Positions 15,003-23,237 of a DNA stretch of 35,543 nucleotides are shown here, in pieces. Origin of the DNA: Opitutus sp. GAS368 (GTDB lineage Bacteria; Verrucomicrobiota; Verrucomicrobiia; Opitutales; Opitutaceae); NCBI GenBank assembly GCA_945903545.1, contig CAMDOO010000032.1, forward strand, positions 1 to 35,543, written 5' to 3'. The position numbers and the translations under genes are program-made. Under the pieces are notes generated by a model, which worked only from the letters and a program-made list of their open reading frames with translations, was not told where the DNA came from and ran no database searches. Numbering within the stretch: position 1 is the stretch's first letter; each line of letters begins with the position of its first letter.

Positions 15003-15374
15003 ATGGATAAACTCGAGGAAATCTTCCAGATGCAGGATGCGCTCAACCGCCGGATCGGCGTGGCCCTCCCGCCCCCGACCGACGAGGAGAAGGCCAAGTG
15101 GATCCTCAACTACACCCGCGCGATGCAACAGGAGACGGCCGAGCTGATCGACTCCGTGCCGTGGAAGTGGTGGGCAAAGTACCAGAAGTTCGACGAGCAG
15201 AACGCCAAGGTGGAGGTCGTGGACCTGTTCCACTTCCTCGTCTCGCTTGCCCAGACCCTCGGCATGACCGCCGATGATGTTTACCAGGCCTACCTGAAGA
15301 AGAACCAGGTGAACCACCAGCGGCAGGACAGCGGCTACGTCAAGAAGGACGAGGCCGACTCGAAGCATATCTGA
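15003..15374 (+). CDS. dUTP diphosphatase, all-alpha dimeric type
   Basis: Hydrolyses dUTP to dUMP and pyrophosphate, keeping uracil out of DNA and supplying dUMP. The 123-residue protein belongs to the all-alpha dUTPase_2 / MazG-like group, as seen from IFQMQDALNRRI, the metal-binding QQETAELIDSVPWKWWAK (E-x-x-E/D pattern) and VEVVDLFHFLVSLAQTLGM with a second acidic pair. The bacterial family ranges from about 120 to 200 residues, so this is a short form. It stands alone, followed by a REP element and a convergent thioesterase gene. Confidence 0.85.
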   Translation: MDKLEEIFQMQDALNRRIGVALPPPTDEEKAKWILNYTRAMQQETAELIDSVPWKWWAKYQKFDEQNAKVEVVDLFHFLVSLAQTLGMTADDVYQAYLKKNQVNHQRQDSGYVKKDEADSKHI

Positions 15375-15381
15375 CGATTAA

Positions 15382-15451
15382 GGTAGGGCGGACATGTCAT
15401 GTCCGCCGCGATATCTGCCGAGCCCGGCGGACTCACCGAGTCCGCCCTACC
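15382..15451. repeat. REP-like element between convergent genes
   Basis: GGTAGGGCGGAC at the left pairs with GTCCGCCCTACC at the right, and an inner palindrome GGCGGACATG-T-CATGTCCGCC repeats that at 14890-14910. A second small hairpin (GGCGGACTCACCGAGTCCGCC) lies within. It fills nearly the whole gap between the dUTPase and thioesterase stops. Confidence 0.85.
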
Positions 15452-15460
15452 GGCCGGAAT

Positions 15461-15922
15461 TCACCTCGTGACGACGAACGCCGCCTGCACGTCGACGGCG
15501 GTCTGGCCGTCCTCGATGACGCGGGCGCGGAGCTTGAGCTTGGCCTTGCCGTATCGGGAAAGCCCTTCCTTGAATTCGGCGATGGCAGCTTGGGCCGGAC
15601 GCTCACAGATCGCCCGCAGGTCGCCGATGACCGGGCGGCGGTAGGCGGCCCGGCTTTCCTTCACGACGATGTGCCACTGCGGCTTGTCGGCTGCCTTCTC
15701 GTTTTTCATCAGCTCCCACACGACGCCGTAGCCGGCGAGGGTAGCGAGGGAAACGAGGCTGCCGCCGAACGCGGTGTTGAGGGAATTCTTGTTCTGCTCC
15801 TTGGGGGCCGTGAGTACCAGCGAACGGTCATCGCTCACCTCCACGCCCACGCCCATCGCCTTCGCGAGAGGGATCATCTCGTGAAGGAAGAGCTCGAATG
15901 CAGGGACCTTGACCGGCTTCAT
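15461..15922 (-). CDS. Thioesterase, YiiD C-terminal domain type
   Basis: A 153-residue protein of the hotdog fold. NKNSLNTAFGGSLVSLATLAGYG matches the YiiD_C thioesterase pattern (N-x-x-G/A-T-x-F-G-G-S), followed by HIVVKESRAAYRRPV and a C-terminal strand set LKLRARVIEDGQTAVDVQAAFV. It probably hydrolyses an acyl-CoA or acyl-ACP; the substrate is unknown. The ATG at 15922 (MKPVKVPAFELFL) gives the family start; the frame open to 16036 overlaps the ABC gene leader and adds a low-complexity Pro-rich stretch. Confidence 0.82.
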   Translation of the reverse strand: MKPVKVPAFELFLHEMIPLAKAMGVGVEVSDDRSLVLTAPKEQNKNSLNTAFGGSLVSLATLAGYGVVWELMKNEKAADKPQWHIVVKESRAAYRRPVIGDLRAICERPAQAAIAEFKEGLSRYGKAKLKLRARVIEDGQTAVDVQAAFVVTR

Positions 15923-16053
15923 GTCTGGGCACGTTGAGTGAAATACCGGGGCAGGTAAAGCCCGGGCCGTGCCAAACCGGCGGGGGGGCGGCGGGGCCGG
16001 ATTATATTCATATTCCGGTTCGCCACCGGCACCCAAATTGCTTGAGTTGTCCC

Positions 16054-16722
16054 ATGCTCGATCTTGCTGACCTGCGGAAGTCGTTCCCGGCTACGGAGAC
16101 CGGTGGCGCCCGGGTTGAAATTGTACGGGTGCCGGCCTTTGCCCTCGGGGCGGGGGAGCAGACCGCGCTGCGGGGTGAAAGCGGCTCGGGCAAGACGACT
16201 TTCCTGCATCTCATCGCCGGGATCCTCGCGGCCGACTCGGGCCGGGTCACCGTCGACGGCGTGGCCATGACCTCCCTCGGCGAGGCGCAGCGCGACCGGC
16301 TCCGGGCGCAAAAGCTGGGCTACATTTTCCAGACCTTCAACCTACTGCAGGGCTTCACCGTGCTGGAGAACGTGCAGCTGGGCATGGCATTCGGCGGCGG
16401 GGTGGACAAGGCCCGCGCCCGCGAGCTGCTCGGCCGGGTGGGCCTCGGCCACCGGTTCAATCACTTTCCCAACCAGCTTTCCACCGGCCAGCAGCAGCGC
16501 GTGGCCGTGGCCCGCGCGCTGGTCAACCGGCCGAAGCTGGTGCTGGCCGACGAGCCCACCGGCAACCTCGACCGGGTGCACTCCCGCGCGGCGCTCGAGC
16601 TGATCCGCGAGGTTTGCCGCGAGTCCGGCGCCGCGCTGCTGCTCGTGAGCCACGACGAGGAAGTGCTGCGGCAGTTCGATCGGGTGCGGGAGTTTGGGGA
16701 ACTGAATGAGGTGACCCGATGA
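16054..16722 (+). CDS. ABC transporter ATP-binding protein, LolD/MacB type
   Basis: A 222-residue cytoplasmic ATPase with Walker [10 protein letters not shown] (41-49), Q-loop [17 protein letters not shown], signature [15 protein letters not shown], Walker [13 protein letters not shown] and the switch LLLVSHDEE. This layout is the LolD/MacB/FtsE type, which works with FtsX-like permeases on the periplasmic side of lipids, peptides or complexes rather than as an importer. The FtsX-like permease gene follows 190 bases later, then a DUF3299-like lipoprotein. The ATG at 16054 is chosen because the extra upstream frame does not resemble the family. Confidence 0.93.
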   Translation: MLDLADLRKSFPATETGGARVEIVRVPAFALGAGEQTALRGESGSGKTTFLHLIAGILAADSGRVTVDGVAMTSLGEAQRDRLRAQKLGYIFQTFNLLQGFTVLENVQLGMAFGGGVDKARARELLGRVGLGHRFNHFPNQLSTGQQQRVAVARALVNRPKLVLADEPTGNLDRVHSRAALELIREVCRESGAALLLVSHDEEVLRQFDRVREFGELNEVTR

Positions 16723-16770
16723 TATCTGGCCGCACGTTTGACGGAGACCGGTTGCCCGGCGACTCGCACG

Positions 16771-16865
16771 GAGATGGTAGATGGGAGATCGGAGATGGGG
16801 ATCGGCAGAGGGATCAATCGCCGGATGCCCGTTCCCGAACTCCTATCTCCCAACTTCCATCTGCG
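16771..16865. repeat. Inverted-repeat element between ABC genes
   Basis: GAGATGGTAGATGGGAGATC (from 16771) has an inverted imperfect counterpart CTATCTCCCAACTTCCATCT (to about 16862). The arms iterate GGAGAT units. It separates the ATPase from its permease, so it lies inside a probable transcript. A similar single arm occurs at about 33500-33530. Confidence 0.7.
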
Positions 16866-16912
16866 CGGGGGCTCGGGCCGGTCGCCAGACAATCCTTCTT
16901 AGTCCCCGCTTC

Positions 16913-18118
16913 ATGACCCTGCCGCTCCTTATCTACCGCTCGCTGCGCCAGCACGCGCTCTCGACCCTCGTCACAGCCGGCAGCATCGCCCTCGCCTGCG
17001 GTTTGCTGATGACGGTGTGGATGGTAAAGACGCAGTCGCAGGAGGTGTTCACCTCGACCAACACCGGGTTCGACGCGGTGCTCGGCGCGCGCGGCTCGAA
17101 GCTGCAGCTCGTGCTCAACGCGATCTTCCACCTCGAGTCCTCGCCGGGCAACCTGGAGCTCTCCGACTACGAGGAGATCCGGAAGCACCCGGCCGTGCGC
17201 GCCGCGATCCCGCTCGCCGTCGGCGATAACTACCGCGGCTACCGGCTGGCCGGCACGATCCCGGATTTGTTCACGACGGTGGAATACGCACCGGAGAAGG
17301 CCTTCACGCTCCAGCCGGGCGGGGCCTTCTTCAAGCTGGGCACCCGGGAGGCGGTCGCCGGCAGCTTCGCCGCGGCCCAGCTCAAGCTGAAGGTCGGCGA
17401 CACCTTTCATCCCTACCACGGTCTGAACTTCAACGAGGAGAGCGTGCACTCCGAGACCTACACGGTGACCGGCATCCTCGCGCCGACCAACACCCCGGCC
17501 GACCGCGTCATCTGGATCCCGATCGAGGGCATCCAGAAGATGAGCGGGCACGCGGCCGCCTCCGCCGGGCAAATCAGCGCGGTGTTGATCCAGCTGCGTT
17601 CGCCGACGGCGGGCTTTGCGCTCGACCAGCTCTACAACAAGCAGGGTAACCGCCTGACCTTCGCCTTTCCCGTGGGGGCGATCATCGCGGAACTGTTCGG
17701 AAAGATCTCGTGGTTCGACCAGGTGCTGACCCTCGTGGCGTACCTCGTGGCGGTCGTGGCCGCGGCCTCGGTGCTGGCCAGCATCTACAACTCCATGAGT
17801 GCGCGCCGCCGGGACCTCGCGATCCTGCGGTCGCTGGGCGCGCGCCGGCGCACGATCTTCGGCGCCGTGGTGGCTGAGGCGGCGGTGATCGGCGCGCTGG
17901 GGGCCGTCGCCGGCTTCGCGGTTTATTTCGGGCTGCTCGCCGGGGTGGCGCGCCTGATCCAGGCCCAGACCGGCGTGGTGCTGGAGGTTTTCGCCGGCCA
18001 CCAGGTGCTTTGGATCTGCCCGCTGGCCATGATCGGTTTGTGCGCGCTGGGTGGCGTCGTGCCGGCGATGAAGGCCTACCGCACGCCGGTGGCCGAGAGC
18101 CTGTCGCCGGTCTCGTGA
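16913..18118 (+). CDS. FtsX-like ABC transporter permease
   Basis: A 401-residue inner-membrane protein with the MacB/FtsX topology: one N-terminal helix (LVTAGSIALACGLLMTVWMV, about 20-40), a large periplasmic domain (about 45-270, with TGFDAVLGARGSKLQLVLN), and three C-terminal helices (about 275-300, 325-355, 365-390), including the conserved SMSARRRDLAILRSLGARR cytoplasmic loop. It partners the ATPase upstream. The ATG at 16913 starts right before the conserved membrane segment; the frame open to 16781 covers the repeat. The order ATPase, permease, DUF3299-like lipoprotein recalls clusters linked to zinc in gammaproteobacteria, so a metal-related export role is one option. Confidence 0.92.
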   Translation: MTLPLLIYRSLRQHALSTLVTAGSIALACGLLMTVWMVKTQSQEVFTSTNTGFDAVLGARGSKLQLVLNAIFHLESSPGNLELSDYEEIRKHPAVRAAIPLAVGDNYRGYRLAGTIPDLFTTVEYAPEKAFTLQPGGAFFKLGTREAVAGSFAAAQLKLKVGDTFHPYHGLNFNEESVHSETYTVTGILAPTNTPADRVIWIPIEGIQKMSGHAAASAGQISAVLIQLRSPTAGFALDQLYNKQGNRLTFAFPVGAIIAELFGKISWFDQVLTLVAYLVAVVAAASVLASIYNSMSARRRDLAILRSLGARRRTIFGAVVAEAAVIGALGAVAGFAVYFGLLAGVARLIQAQTGVVLEVFAGHQVLWICPLAMIGLCALGGVVPAMKAYRTPVAESLSPVS

Positions 18119-18120
18119 GC

Positions 18121-18187
18121 GGTAGGGACCGCCGTCCCGGCGGTCCGCGGACGGCGAACCTGGCCCGCCCGGAGGTCGGGCCCTACC
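18121..18187. repeat. REP-like element
   Basis: GGTAGGGACCGCCGTCCCGG on the left and CCGGAGGTCGGGCCCTACC on the right form an imperfect inverted pair, each with its own inner hairpin (GGACCGCC/GGCGGTCC). It fills the gap between the permease and the lipoprotein genes. Confidence 0.75.
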
Positions 18188-18235
18188 TGCCAAACCGTTT
18201 GACCACCCGTCCCGGATCGGTAGCTTGCGCCAATC

Positions 18236-18787
18236 ATGATGTCCGCCCGCCTCAGCCGCCACCGGTTGGTTGCCGCCCTGCTCGGTGCGGTCGTTGTCCT
18301 CGGCGCCTGCAAGGGCGGGGCCAAGGCCGACGCCACGGCCCAGGCCGCCTACCAGCCGGCCGGCTTCGACAAGCTGGCGTCGTTTCTCTTTGAGGCCGCA
18401 CCCATCGACCCCGCGGCGGACAAGTCGGTGAAGCCCGTGGTCGACGAGTCCAAGATTCCCACCGAGATCCGGGCGCTCAGCGGCAAAGACGTGCGGATCA
18501 CCGGCTTCATGATCCCGGTGAAGCTCGTGAACGGCCTGGTGACCGAGTTCCTCCTCGTGAAGGACCAGACCAGCTGCTGCTACGGCGGCGCGCCCAATCC
18601 CAACCACTGGGTGATGGTCAAGCTGGCGAAGGGCATCAAGAACGTCAGCGACATGCCGGTGCACGTCTACGGCCGGCTGGAAGTCGGCCCGGTCTTCGAT
18701 ACCTCGAATTATCTCATCGCGATCTACCGGCTCGAGGGCGAGCGGGCGGAGGCCGCGCCCGAGGTCACGATCGACAACGGGCAGTAA
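18236..18787 (+). CDS. DUF3299-like lipoprotein
   Basis: A 183-residue exported protein. The N-terminus has a lipobox LGAC at about 24-27, so it should be a lipoprotein. The folded part begins with IPTEIRALSGKDVRITGFMIPV and continues VTEFLLVKDQTSCCYGGAPNPNHWV, the pattern of DUF3299 domains, where a Cys-containing loop follows the FLLV strand. The function of DUF3299 is not established; it frequently sits beside an ABC ATPase and FtsX-like permease, as here. ATGs at 18236 and 18239 are adjacent. Two strong hairpins follow the stop. Confidence 0.8.
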   Translation: MMSARLSRHRLVAALLGAVVVLGACKGGAKADATAQAAYQPAGFDKLASFLFEAAPIDPAADKSVKPVVDESKIPTEIRALSGKDVRITGFMIPVKLVNGLVTEFLLVKDQTSCCYGGAPNPNHWVMVKLAKGIKNVSDMPVHVYGRLEVGPVFDTSNYLIAIYRLEGERAEAAPEVTIDNGQ

Positions 18788-18811
18788 AACGGCGCGCGGC
18801 GCGCCGTTTTA
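18785..18811. terminator. Bidirectional terminator hairpin
   Basis: A perfect 13-base inverted repeat (TAAAACGGCGCGC / GCGCGCCGTTTTA) around one G. It has A/T tracts at both ends, so it can act as an intrinsic terminator for the lipoprotein gene (plus) and for the convergent ACT-domain gene (minus). It overlaps the lipoprotein stop codon. Confidence 0.8.
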
Positions 18812-18815
18812 CGAA

Positions 18816-18838
18816 CCAAAATGGCGGAGCCATTTTGG
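18816..18838. terminator. Second hairpin next to the terminator
   Basis: A perfect 10-base stem CCAAAATGGC / GCCATTTTGG with loop GGA, four bases from the first hairpin and just before the stop of the convergent ACT-domain gene. It may support termination on the minus strand. Confidence 0.6.
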
Positions 18839-18841
18839 CTG

Positions 18842-19297
18842 CTAGCGCGAGATGTCCGCCTGCGTGAGGATCTTGAAACGGTGGTTGCCGAGCGTCTGCG
18901 CGGCGACGTCCGCGTCCTCGGCGTTGATTACAAGGGCGGTTTTGCCGCCGGGTCGCTTGATGAAGCAATAGACATAGTGGACGTTGATCTCGGCCTCGAG
19001 CAGCGCGGCGAGCACCTCCTTGAGGTCCCCCTCGTCGTTGATCTCCACCGCGAGGACGGTGCACTCGGTGTAGGGAAAATCATTGTTCACCATCAGCTCC
19101 CGGGCCCGGTCGGGGTCGTCCACGATCAGGCGGACGATCGCGCTGTCGGTCGTATCCAGCACCGTGATCGCCATCACGTGCACGTTGTTGTCCTTGAGCA
19201 GGCCGATCAGGTCGTAGAGCCGCCCGACGCGGTTCTCGGCGAAGACCGAGAACTGCCGGACGGGATCGCGCGTAACGGACGTGGCAGGAAGCGGCAT
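18842..19297 (-). CDS. ACT-domain protein
   Basis: A 151-residue protein with two ACT-type units: FSVFAENRVGRLYDLIGLLKDNNVHVMAITVLDTTDSAIVRLIV, written here by its start FSVFAENRVGRLYDLIG, and a second half beginning CTVLAVEINDEGDLKEVLAALLEAEINVHYVYCF. ACT domains bind amino acids or other small ligands and often regulate enzymes. Stand-alone tandem ACT proteins of this type are common but their partners are mostly unknown. The ATG at 19297 (MPLPATS) is used rather than 19339. It converges on the DUF3299-like gene and diverges from the cation transporter gene. Confidence 0.85.
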   Translation of the reverse strand: MPLPATSVTRDPVRQFSVFAENRVGRLYDLIGLLKDNNVHVMAITVLDTTDSAIVRLIVDDPDRARELMVNNDFPYTECTVLAVEINDEGDLKEVLAALLEAEINVHYVYCFIKRPGGKTALVINAEDADVAAQTLGNHRFKILTQADISR

Positions 19298-19383
19298 GGA
19301 AAACGGCCGGAGCGTGCCGGGGGCCCGGCAAGGGGTCAATTACGGCCTCGCGACGCGCCCGGGCTGATCCCTAGGTTGCGCGG

Positions 19384-20292
19384 ATGCCGACCGAGCTCGC
19401 CCGACACCACGTCGCCACGCAGCGCCGCGCGGAGGAGAGTGCGCGGCTGGTCCTGCGCGGGATTGCGCTGAACGCGGGGCTGGCGGCGGTGAAGTTTGCC
19501 GGCGGGGTGTTCGGCCATACCTATGCGCTGATCGCCGATGGGGCGGAATCGCTGCTCGATATTCTCTCCTCGTCGCTGGTGTGGGCCGGCTTCCGGGTGG
19601 CGGCCAAGCCGCCCGACGCCGACCACCCCTATGGCCACGGCAAGGCGGAGTCGCTCGCGGCCCTGGCGGTGGCCCTGTTCATCTTTCTGATGGCCGGCTG
19701 GATCGCGGTGCATGCGGTTCATGAGATTGTCACGCCGCACCAGGGGCCGAAGTGGTGGACGCTGCTGGTCCTCGCCGGCGTCATCGTCGCGAAGACCTGG
19801 TTCTCGCGCCGGATGGGCGAGACAGGGGAGGAGGTGGGGAGCACGGCGCTGGGCGTCGAGGCGCTGCATCACTGGTCTGATGCCATGACTTCGGCGGCGG
19901 CGTTTGTCGGCATCAGCATCGCACTTTGGGGCGGCCAGGGCTGGGAAACGGCGGACGACTGGGCGGCGCTCTTCGGGTGCGTGATCATCGCCTTCAATGG
20001 CGTGGGGATGCTGGGCCGGGCGCTCCGCGATGTGATGGACACGGCGGTGGCGCAGGACTTCGAGAACGAGGTGAGGACGCTGGCGCTCGCGGTGCCGGGG
20101 GTGGGCGCGCTCGACAAGGTCCGGGTGCGCAAGAGCGGGCTCAGCCACCTCGTCGATATCCAGGTCCGCGTGAATCCCGACCTCTCGGTCCGCGCCGGGC
20201 ACGACATCGCCCACGCCGTGAAGGACGCGCTCCTCGCCTCCGCGCCGCATGCGATCAGCGATGTCACGGTGCACATCGAGCCGATGAAGTAG
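19384..20292 (+). CDS. Cation diffusion facilitator transporter
   Basis: A 302-residue inner-membrane metal/proton antiporter. TM2 carries ADGAESLLDILSS, where E-x-x-x-D replaces the D-x-x-x-D of YiiP, HPYGHGKAES follows, and TM5 carries HHWSDA (H-x-x-x-D) of the transport metal site. The C-terminal cytoplasmic domain (about 215-302) ends with VHIEP, with H residues for the regulatory site. Metal preference (Zn, Fe, Mn or Co) cannot be set from the sequence. The ATG at 19384 follows a divergent gap of about 90 bases from the ACT gene. Confidence 0.93.
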   Translation: MPTELARHHVATQRRAEESARLVLRGIALNAGLAAVKFAGGVFGHTYALIADGAESLLDILSSSLVWAGFRVAAKPPDADHPYGHGKAESLAALAVALFIFLMAGWIAVHAVHEIVTPHQGPKWWTLLVLAGVIVAKTWFSRRMGETGEEVGSTALGVEALHHWSDAMTSAAAFVGISIALWGGQGWETADDWAALFGCVIIAFNGVGMLGRALRDVMDTAVAQDFENEVRTLALAVPGVGALDKVRVRKSGLSHLVDIQVRVNPDLSVRAGHDIAHAVKDALLASAPHAISDVTVHIEPMK

Positions 20293-20348
20293 GCGGGCGG
20301 CCCCAGCTCGTTTCATCCGTGGACGCTGGGCTGGCGCGATCATTTTCG

Positions 20349-20466
20349 GATTTTTTTGCCACAGGCACAGAGGGCTCAGAGCCCCAGCCTCGTTGTTTTT
20401 TGTTTGGGTTCCGAACCGGAACAGCATCCGACCTCTGTGAGCTCGGTGCCTCTGTGGCAAAAACGG
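20349..20466. repeat. Gene-less inverted-repeat element, copy A
   Basis: The left arm (TTTTTTTGCCACAGGCACAG, from about 20351) pairs with the right arm (CTCGGTGCCTCTGTGGCAAA, to about 20463). The interior (AGCCTCGTTGT, GCATCCG, CTCTGTGAGCTC) and the flank GGTTTGAAATCA are shared with the element at 22979-23121, so these are two copies of one element. It lies between the CDF gene and the small membrane gene. Confidence 0.85.
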
Positions 20467-20523
20467 TTTGAAATCAGCGCGGCCGGGTCGTCGCCCAGCC
20501 CGACCGGCGCCACCGCGACTGTT

Positions 20524-20688
20524 TCACTCGAACCGCCGCGCGATTTTCCAGCCGAGCCAGACCCCGACGATGCTGCCGACGCCGCTGAGCATGAAGGAGG
20601 CGAAGAAGCTGAAACCCAGCGCGTCGCCGATCGCCCAGAAGGCGTAGCCGCAGACCGTGGTGCCGGCGAAGATGCACAGCTTGTTCAT
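20524..20688 (-). CDS. Small membrane protein, unknown function
   Basis: From the ATG at 20688 (MNKLCIFAG) a 54-residue protein with two hydrophobic helices (KLCIFAGTTVCGYAFWAIG and FMLSGVGSIVGVWLGWKI) and a basic end KIARRFE. Small Gly-rich two-helix proteins of this appearance are common in many bacteria and have no known function. The frame runs upstream to 20769 without family support. It is isolated between repeats and transcribed opposite to its neighbours. Confidence 0.6.
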   Translation of the reverse strand: MNKLCIFAGTTVCGYAFWAIGDALGFSFFASFMLSGVGSIVGVWLGWKIARRFE

Positions 20689-20756
20689 GCCGCCGACCCT
20701 GGCCGCCCTGGCCAGTAAACGCGAGTCCGCACCCGCTCGAAGCACGCGCCGGCCTC

Positions 20757-20790
20757 GCCAGAGTTGCATCTATGAGATGAAACTCTGGCG
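20757..20790. repeat. Hairpin upstream of small membrane gene
   Basis: CGCCAGAGTT and AACTCTGGCG form perfect outer arms and CATCT/AGATG inner arms around ATG. It lies in the gap between the small membrane gene (minus) and pckG (plus), before the larger element at 20825. Confidence 0.6.
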
Positions 20791-20824
20791 AGAGCGGCCG
20801 TGGGGCAGGGGCAAGATCTGCCCT

Positions 20825-20899
20825 TGTCGGAGCCTGCTTGCAGGCGATCAGGGCTGGGTCGGCTTTGAACCGACCTTCGCCTGCAAGCAGGCTCCGACA
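20825..20899. repeat. Perfect 23-base inverted repeat (REP-like)
   Basis: Arms 20825-20847 (TGTCGGAGCCTGCTTGCAGG and following) and 20877-20899 are perfect inverted copies. The spacer holds another pair (GGTCGG/CCGACC). It lies about 150 bases upstream of the pckG start. Confidence 0.9.
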
Positions 20900-21049
20900 G
20901 TTCGAAAACACCTCACTTCCAGGCCGAGGTTTTGCCTACATGCCACGCAAAACATGACTTATTAAGCAGGCTGGGTGCGGGCGTTGCGGCCGCTTAATCG
21001 TGGCTTACTTTCTGCATCATGCTACGCAGGATCTGTGTCCAAACCTGTG

Positions 21050-22873
21050 ATGAAACCCGGCTCCGCCCGTCCCCCGTGTCGCAATCCCCATCTGCTCCGC
21101 TGGGTCGAGAAGATGGCCGCGCTCTGCGAGCCGGCGGCGATTCACTGGGTGGACGGCTCGAAGCAGGAATACGACCGCCTCTGCGCCCAGCTGGTCGCGG
21201 CCGGCACCTTCACCCGGCTGAACGCGCGCCGCTGGCCGGGGTGCTTTCATGCGCGGAGCGACCCGGGTGACGTCGCCCGCGTCGAGGACCGCACCTTCAT
21301 TTGCTCCTATTCGCGCGAGGCGGCCGGCCCGAACAACCAGTGGATGGATCCCTTCGAGATGCGGCTGAAGCTCCGGGGGCTGTTCCGCGGCGCGATGCGC
21401 GGCCGCACGATGTATGTGCTGCCGTACAGCATGGGCCCGGTCGGTTCCCCGCTGGCCCGCATCGGTGTCCAGCTCACGGACTCGCCCTACGTGGTGGTGA
21501 GCATGCGGATCATGGCGCGCATCGGCCTGCCCGTCTTCAAGATCATCGACCGTGACTCGGTCCGCGTGGTCCCGGGGCTGCACTCGGTCGGCGCCCCGCT
21601 CGCGCCCGGTGCCAAGGATGTCCCGTGGCCATGCAACCCCGACAAGTACATCGTGCACTTCCCGGAGACGCGCGAGATCTGGAGCTACGGCTCGGGCTAC
21701 GGCGGCAACGCCCTGCTCGGGAAGAAATGCTTTGCGCTCCGCATCGCCTCGAACCTCGCGCGTGACGAGGGCTGGTTGGCGGAGCACATGCTCATCCTCG
21801 GCGTGGAGGATCCCCAGGGTGAGAAGACCTATGTGGCCGCGGCGTTCCCGAGCGCGTGCGGCAAGACGAACTTCGCGATGATGATCCCGCCGCCGGCCTT
21901 CCAGAAGCAGGGCTGGAAGATCTGGACCGTGGGTGATGACATTGCGTGGCTGCGGCCCGACGCCGAGGGCCGCCTGCGGGCGATCAACCCGGAGGCGGGC
22001 TTCTTCGGCGTGGCGCCGGGGACCTCGCTGCGGACCAACCCCAACGCCATGGCGTCGCTGGCGCGGAACACGATCTTCACCAACACGGCGCTGACGCCGG
22101 ACGGCGGCGTCTGGTGGGAGGGCATGACCGACGAGCCGCCGGCCAAGTGCCAGGACTGGCAGGGCAATGCCTGGACGCCGGAGATCGCCAAGGCCACGGG
22201 GGCCAAGGCTGCGCATCCCAACTCGCGCTTCACGGCCCCGGCGGCGCAGTGCCCCACGATCGACCCCGACTGGGAAAAGCCCGAGGGCGTGCCGATCAGC
22301 GCGATCGTCTTCGGCGGACGCCGGGCGGCCACGATCCCGCTCATCTACCAGGCCTTCAACTGGACGGCTGGGGTGTATGTCGGGGCGACGATGGGCTCCG
22401 AGGCGACGGCGGCATCGACCGGCACGACTGGCGTGCTGCGGCGCGATCCGATGGCGATGAAGCCGTTCTGCGGCTACCACATGGGCGATTACTTCCGGCA
22501 CTGGATCGCGATGCAGAAACGGCTGAGCGAGACCCCGCGCATTTTCCACGTGAACTGGTTCCGCAAGGGTGCCGACGGAAAGTTTCTCTGGCCGGGGTTC
22601 GGCGACAACATGCGCGTCCTGAAGTGGATCGTGGACCGTTCCCGCGGCCGGGCCCTAGGCCGCGAGACCCCGATCGGGTGGATGCCTCGCCACGAGGATC
22701 TGGACTGGACCGGTCTCAAGTTTTCCCGCGAGGCCTTTGAGGCGCTCCAAGCCGTCGACCGGATGGCCTGGCGCGGCGAGGTCATGAGCCACGAGGAACT
22801 CTTCATCGAGCTGCACGACCGCCTGCCGAAGGAAATGATCTACGAGCGCGAGCTCCTGATCTGCCGGCTGTAG
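21050..22873 (+). CDS. pckG: Phosphoenolpyruvate carboxykinase (GTP)
   Basis: Interconverts oxaloacetate plus GTP and PEP plus GDP and CO2, the entry to gluconeogenesis. The 607-residue protein has the length of the GTP-dependent family and its blocks: [62 protein letters not shown], the kinase P-loop [15 protein letters not shown] with the reactive Cys, [37 protein letters not shown] and VFGGRRA. The ATG at 21050 ([10 protein letters not shown]) is preferred; a GTG at 21047 is an alternative and the frame runs to 20975. It stands alone between repeats. With pyruvate kinase elsewhere in the window it touches the same PEP node but is not co-transcribed. Confidence 0.96.
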   Translation: MKPGSARPPCRNPHLLRWVEKMAALCEPAAIHWVDGSKQEYDRLCAQLVAAGTFTRLNARRWPGCFHARSDPGDVARVEDRTFICSYSREAAGPNNQWMDPFEMRLKLRGLFRGAMRGRTMYVLPYSMGPVGSPLARIGVQLTDSPYVVVSMRIMARIGLPVFKIIDRDSVRVVPGLHSVGAPLAPGAKDVPWPCNPDKYIVHFPETREIWSYGSGYGGNALLGKKCFALRIASNLARDEGWLAEHMLILGVEDPQGEKTYVAAAFPSACGKTNFAMMIPPPAFQKQGWKIWTVGDDIAWLRPDAEGRLRAINPEAGFFGVAPGTSLRTNPNAMASLARNTIFTNTALTPDGGVWWEGMTDEPPAKCQDWQGNAWTPEIAKATGAKAAHPNSRFTAPAAQCPTIDPDWEKPEGVPISAIVFGGRRAATIPLIYQAFNWTAGVYVGATMGSEATAASTGTTGVLRRDPMAMKPFCGYHMGDYFRHWIAMQKRLSETPRIFHVNWFRKGADGKFLWPGFGDNMRVLKWIVDRSRGRALGRETPIGWMPRHEDLDWTGLKFSREAFEALQAVDRMAWRGEVMSHEELFIELHDRLPKEMIYERELLICRL

Positions 22874-22978
22874 GGGGCGATCGAAATCCGTGATTGGGAG
22901 GGGTAAGCGGACTCGGTGAGTCCCTCGACCATGCTCGGGACCTTGAGCCTGTCGAAACGGTCCGCCGCGATCTTTCCG

Positions 22979-23121
22979 GATGTTTTGCCGCAGAGGCACA
23001 GAGTGCACAGAGCCCAAGCCTCGTTGTCTTGGTTTCCGAACCCTGAAATTTCCGGCATTCAGGGTCCGGAGGCCAAAGCATCCGCCCTCTGTGAGCTCTG
23101 CGCCTCTGTGGCAAAAACAGG
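22979..23121. repeat. Gene-less inverted-repeat element, copy B
   Basis: The left arm TTTTGCCGCAGAGGCACAGA (22983-) pairs with GCGCCTCTGTGGCAAAAAC on the right (to 23118). It shares interior and right flank (AGCCTCGTTGT, GTTTGAAATCA) with the element at 20349-20466, with about 25 extra bases in the middle. The rest of 22874-23237 holds another small repeat (GCGGACTCGGTGAGTCC at 22908-22924) and no gene. Confidence 0.85.
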
Positions 23122-23237
23122 TTTGAAATCATTGCGGTCCACCGTTTCGACCCACGCAAGGCTCCGGGCCAGTCCTGCCCCGATTGTGGAATCGCTGCGC
23201 TGCTTGCGGAACGGCCTGCCGACGCTACGGTGATGCC

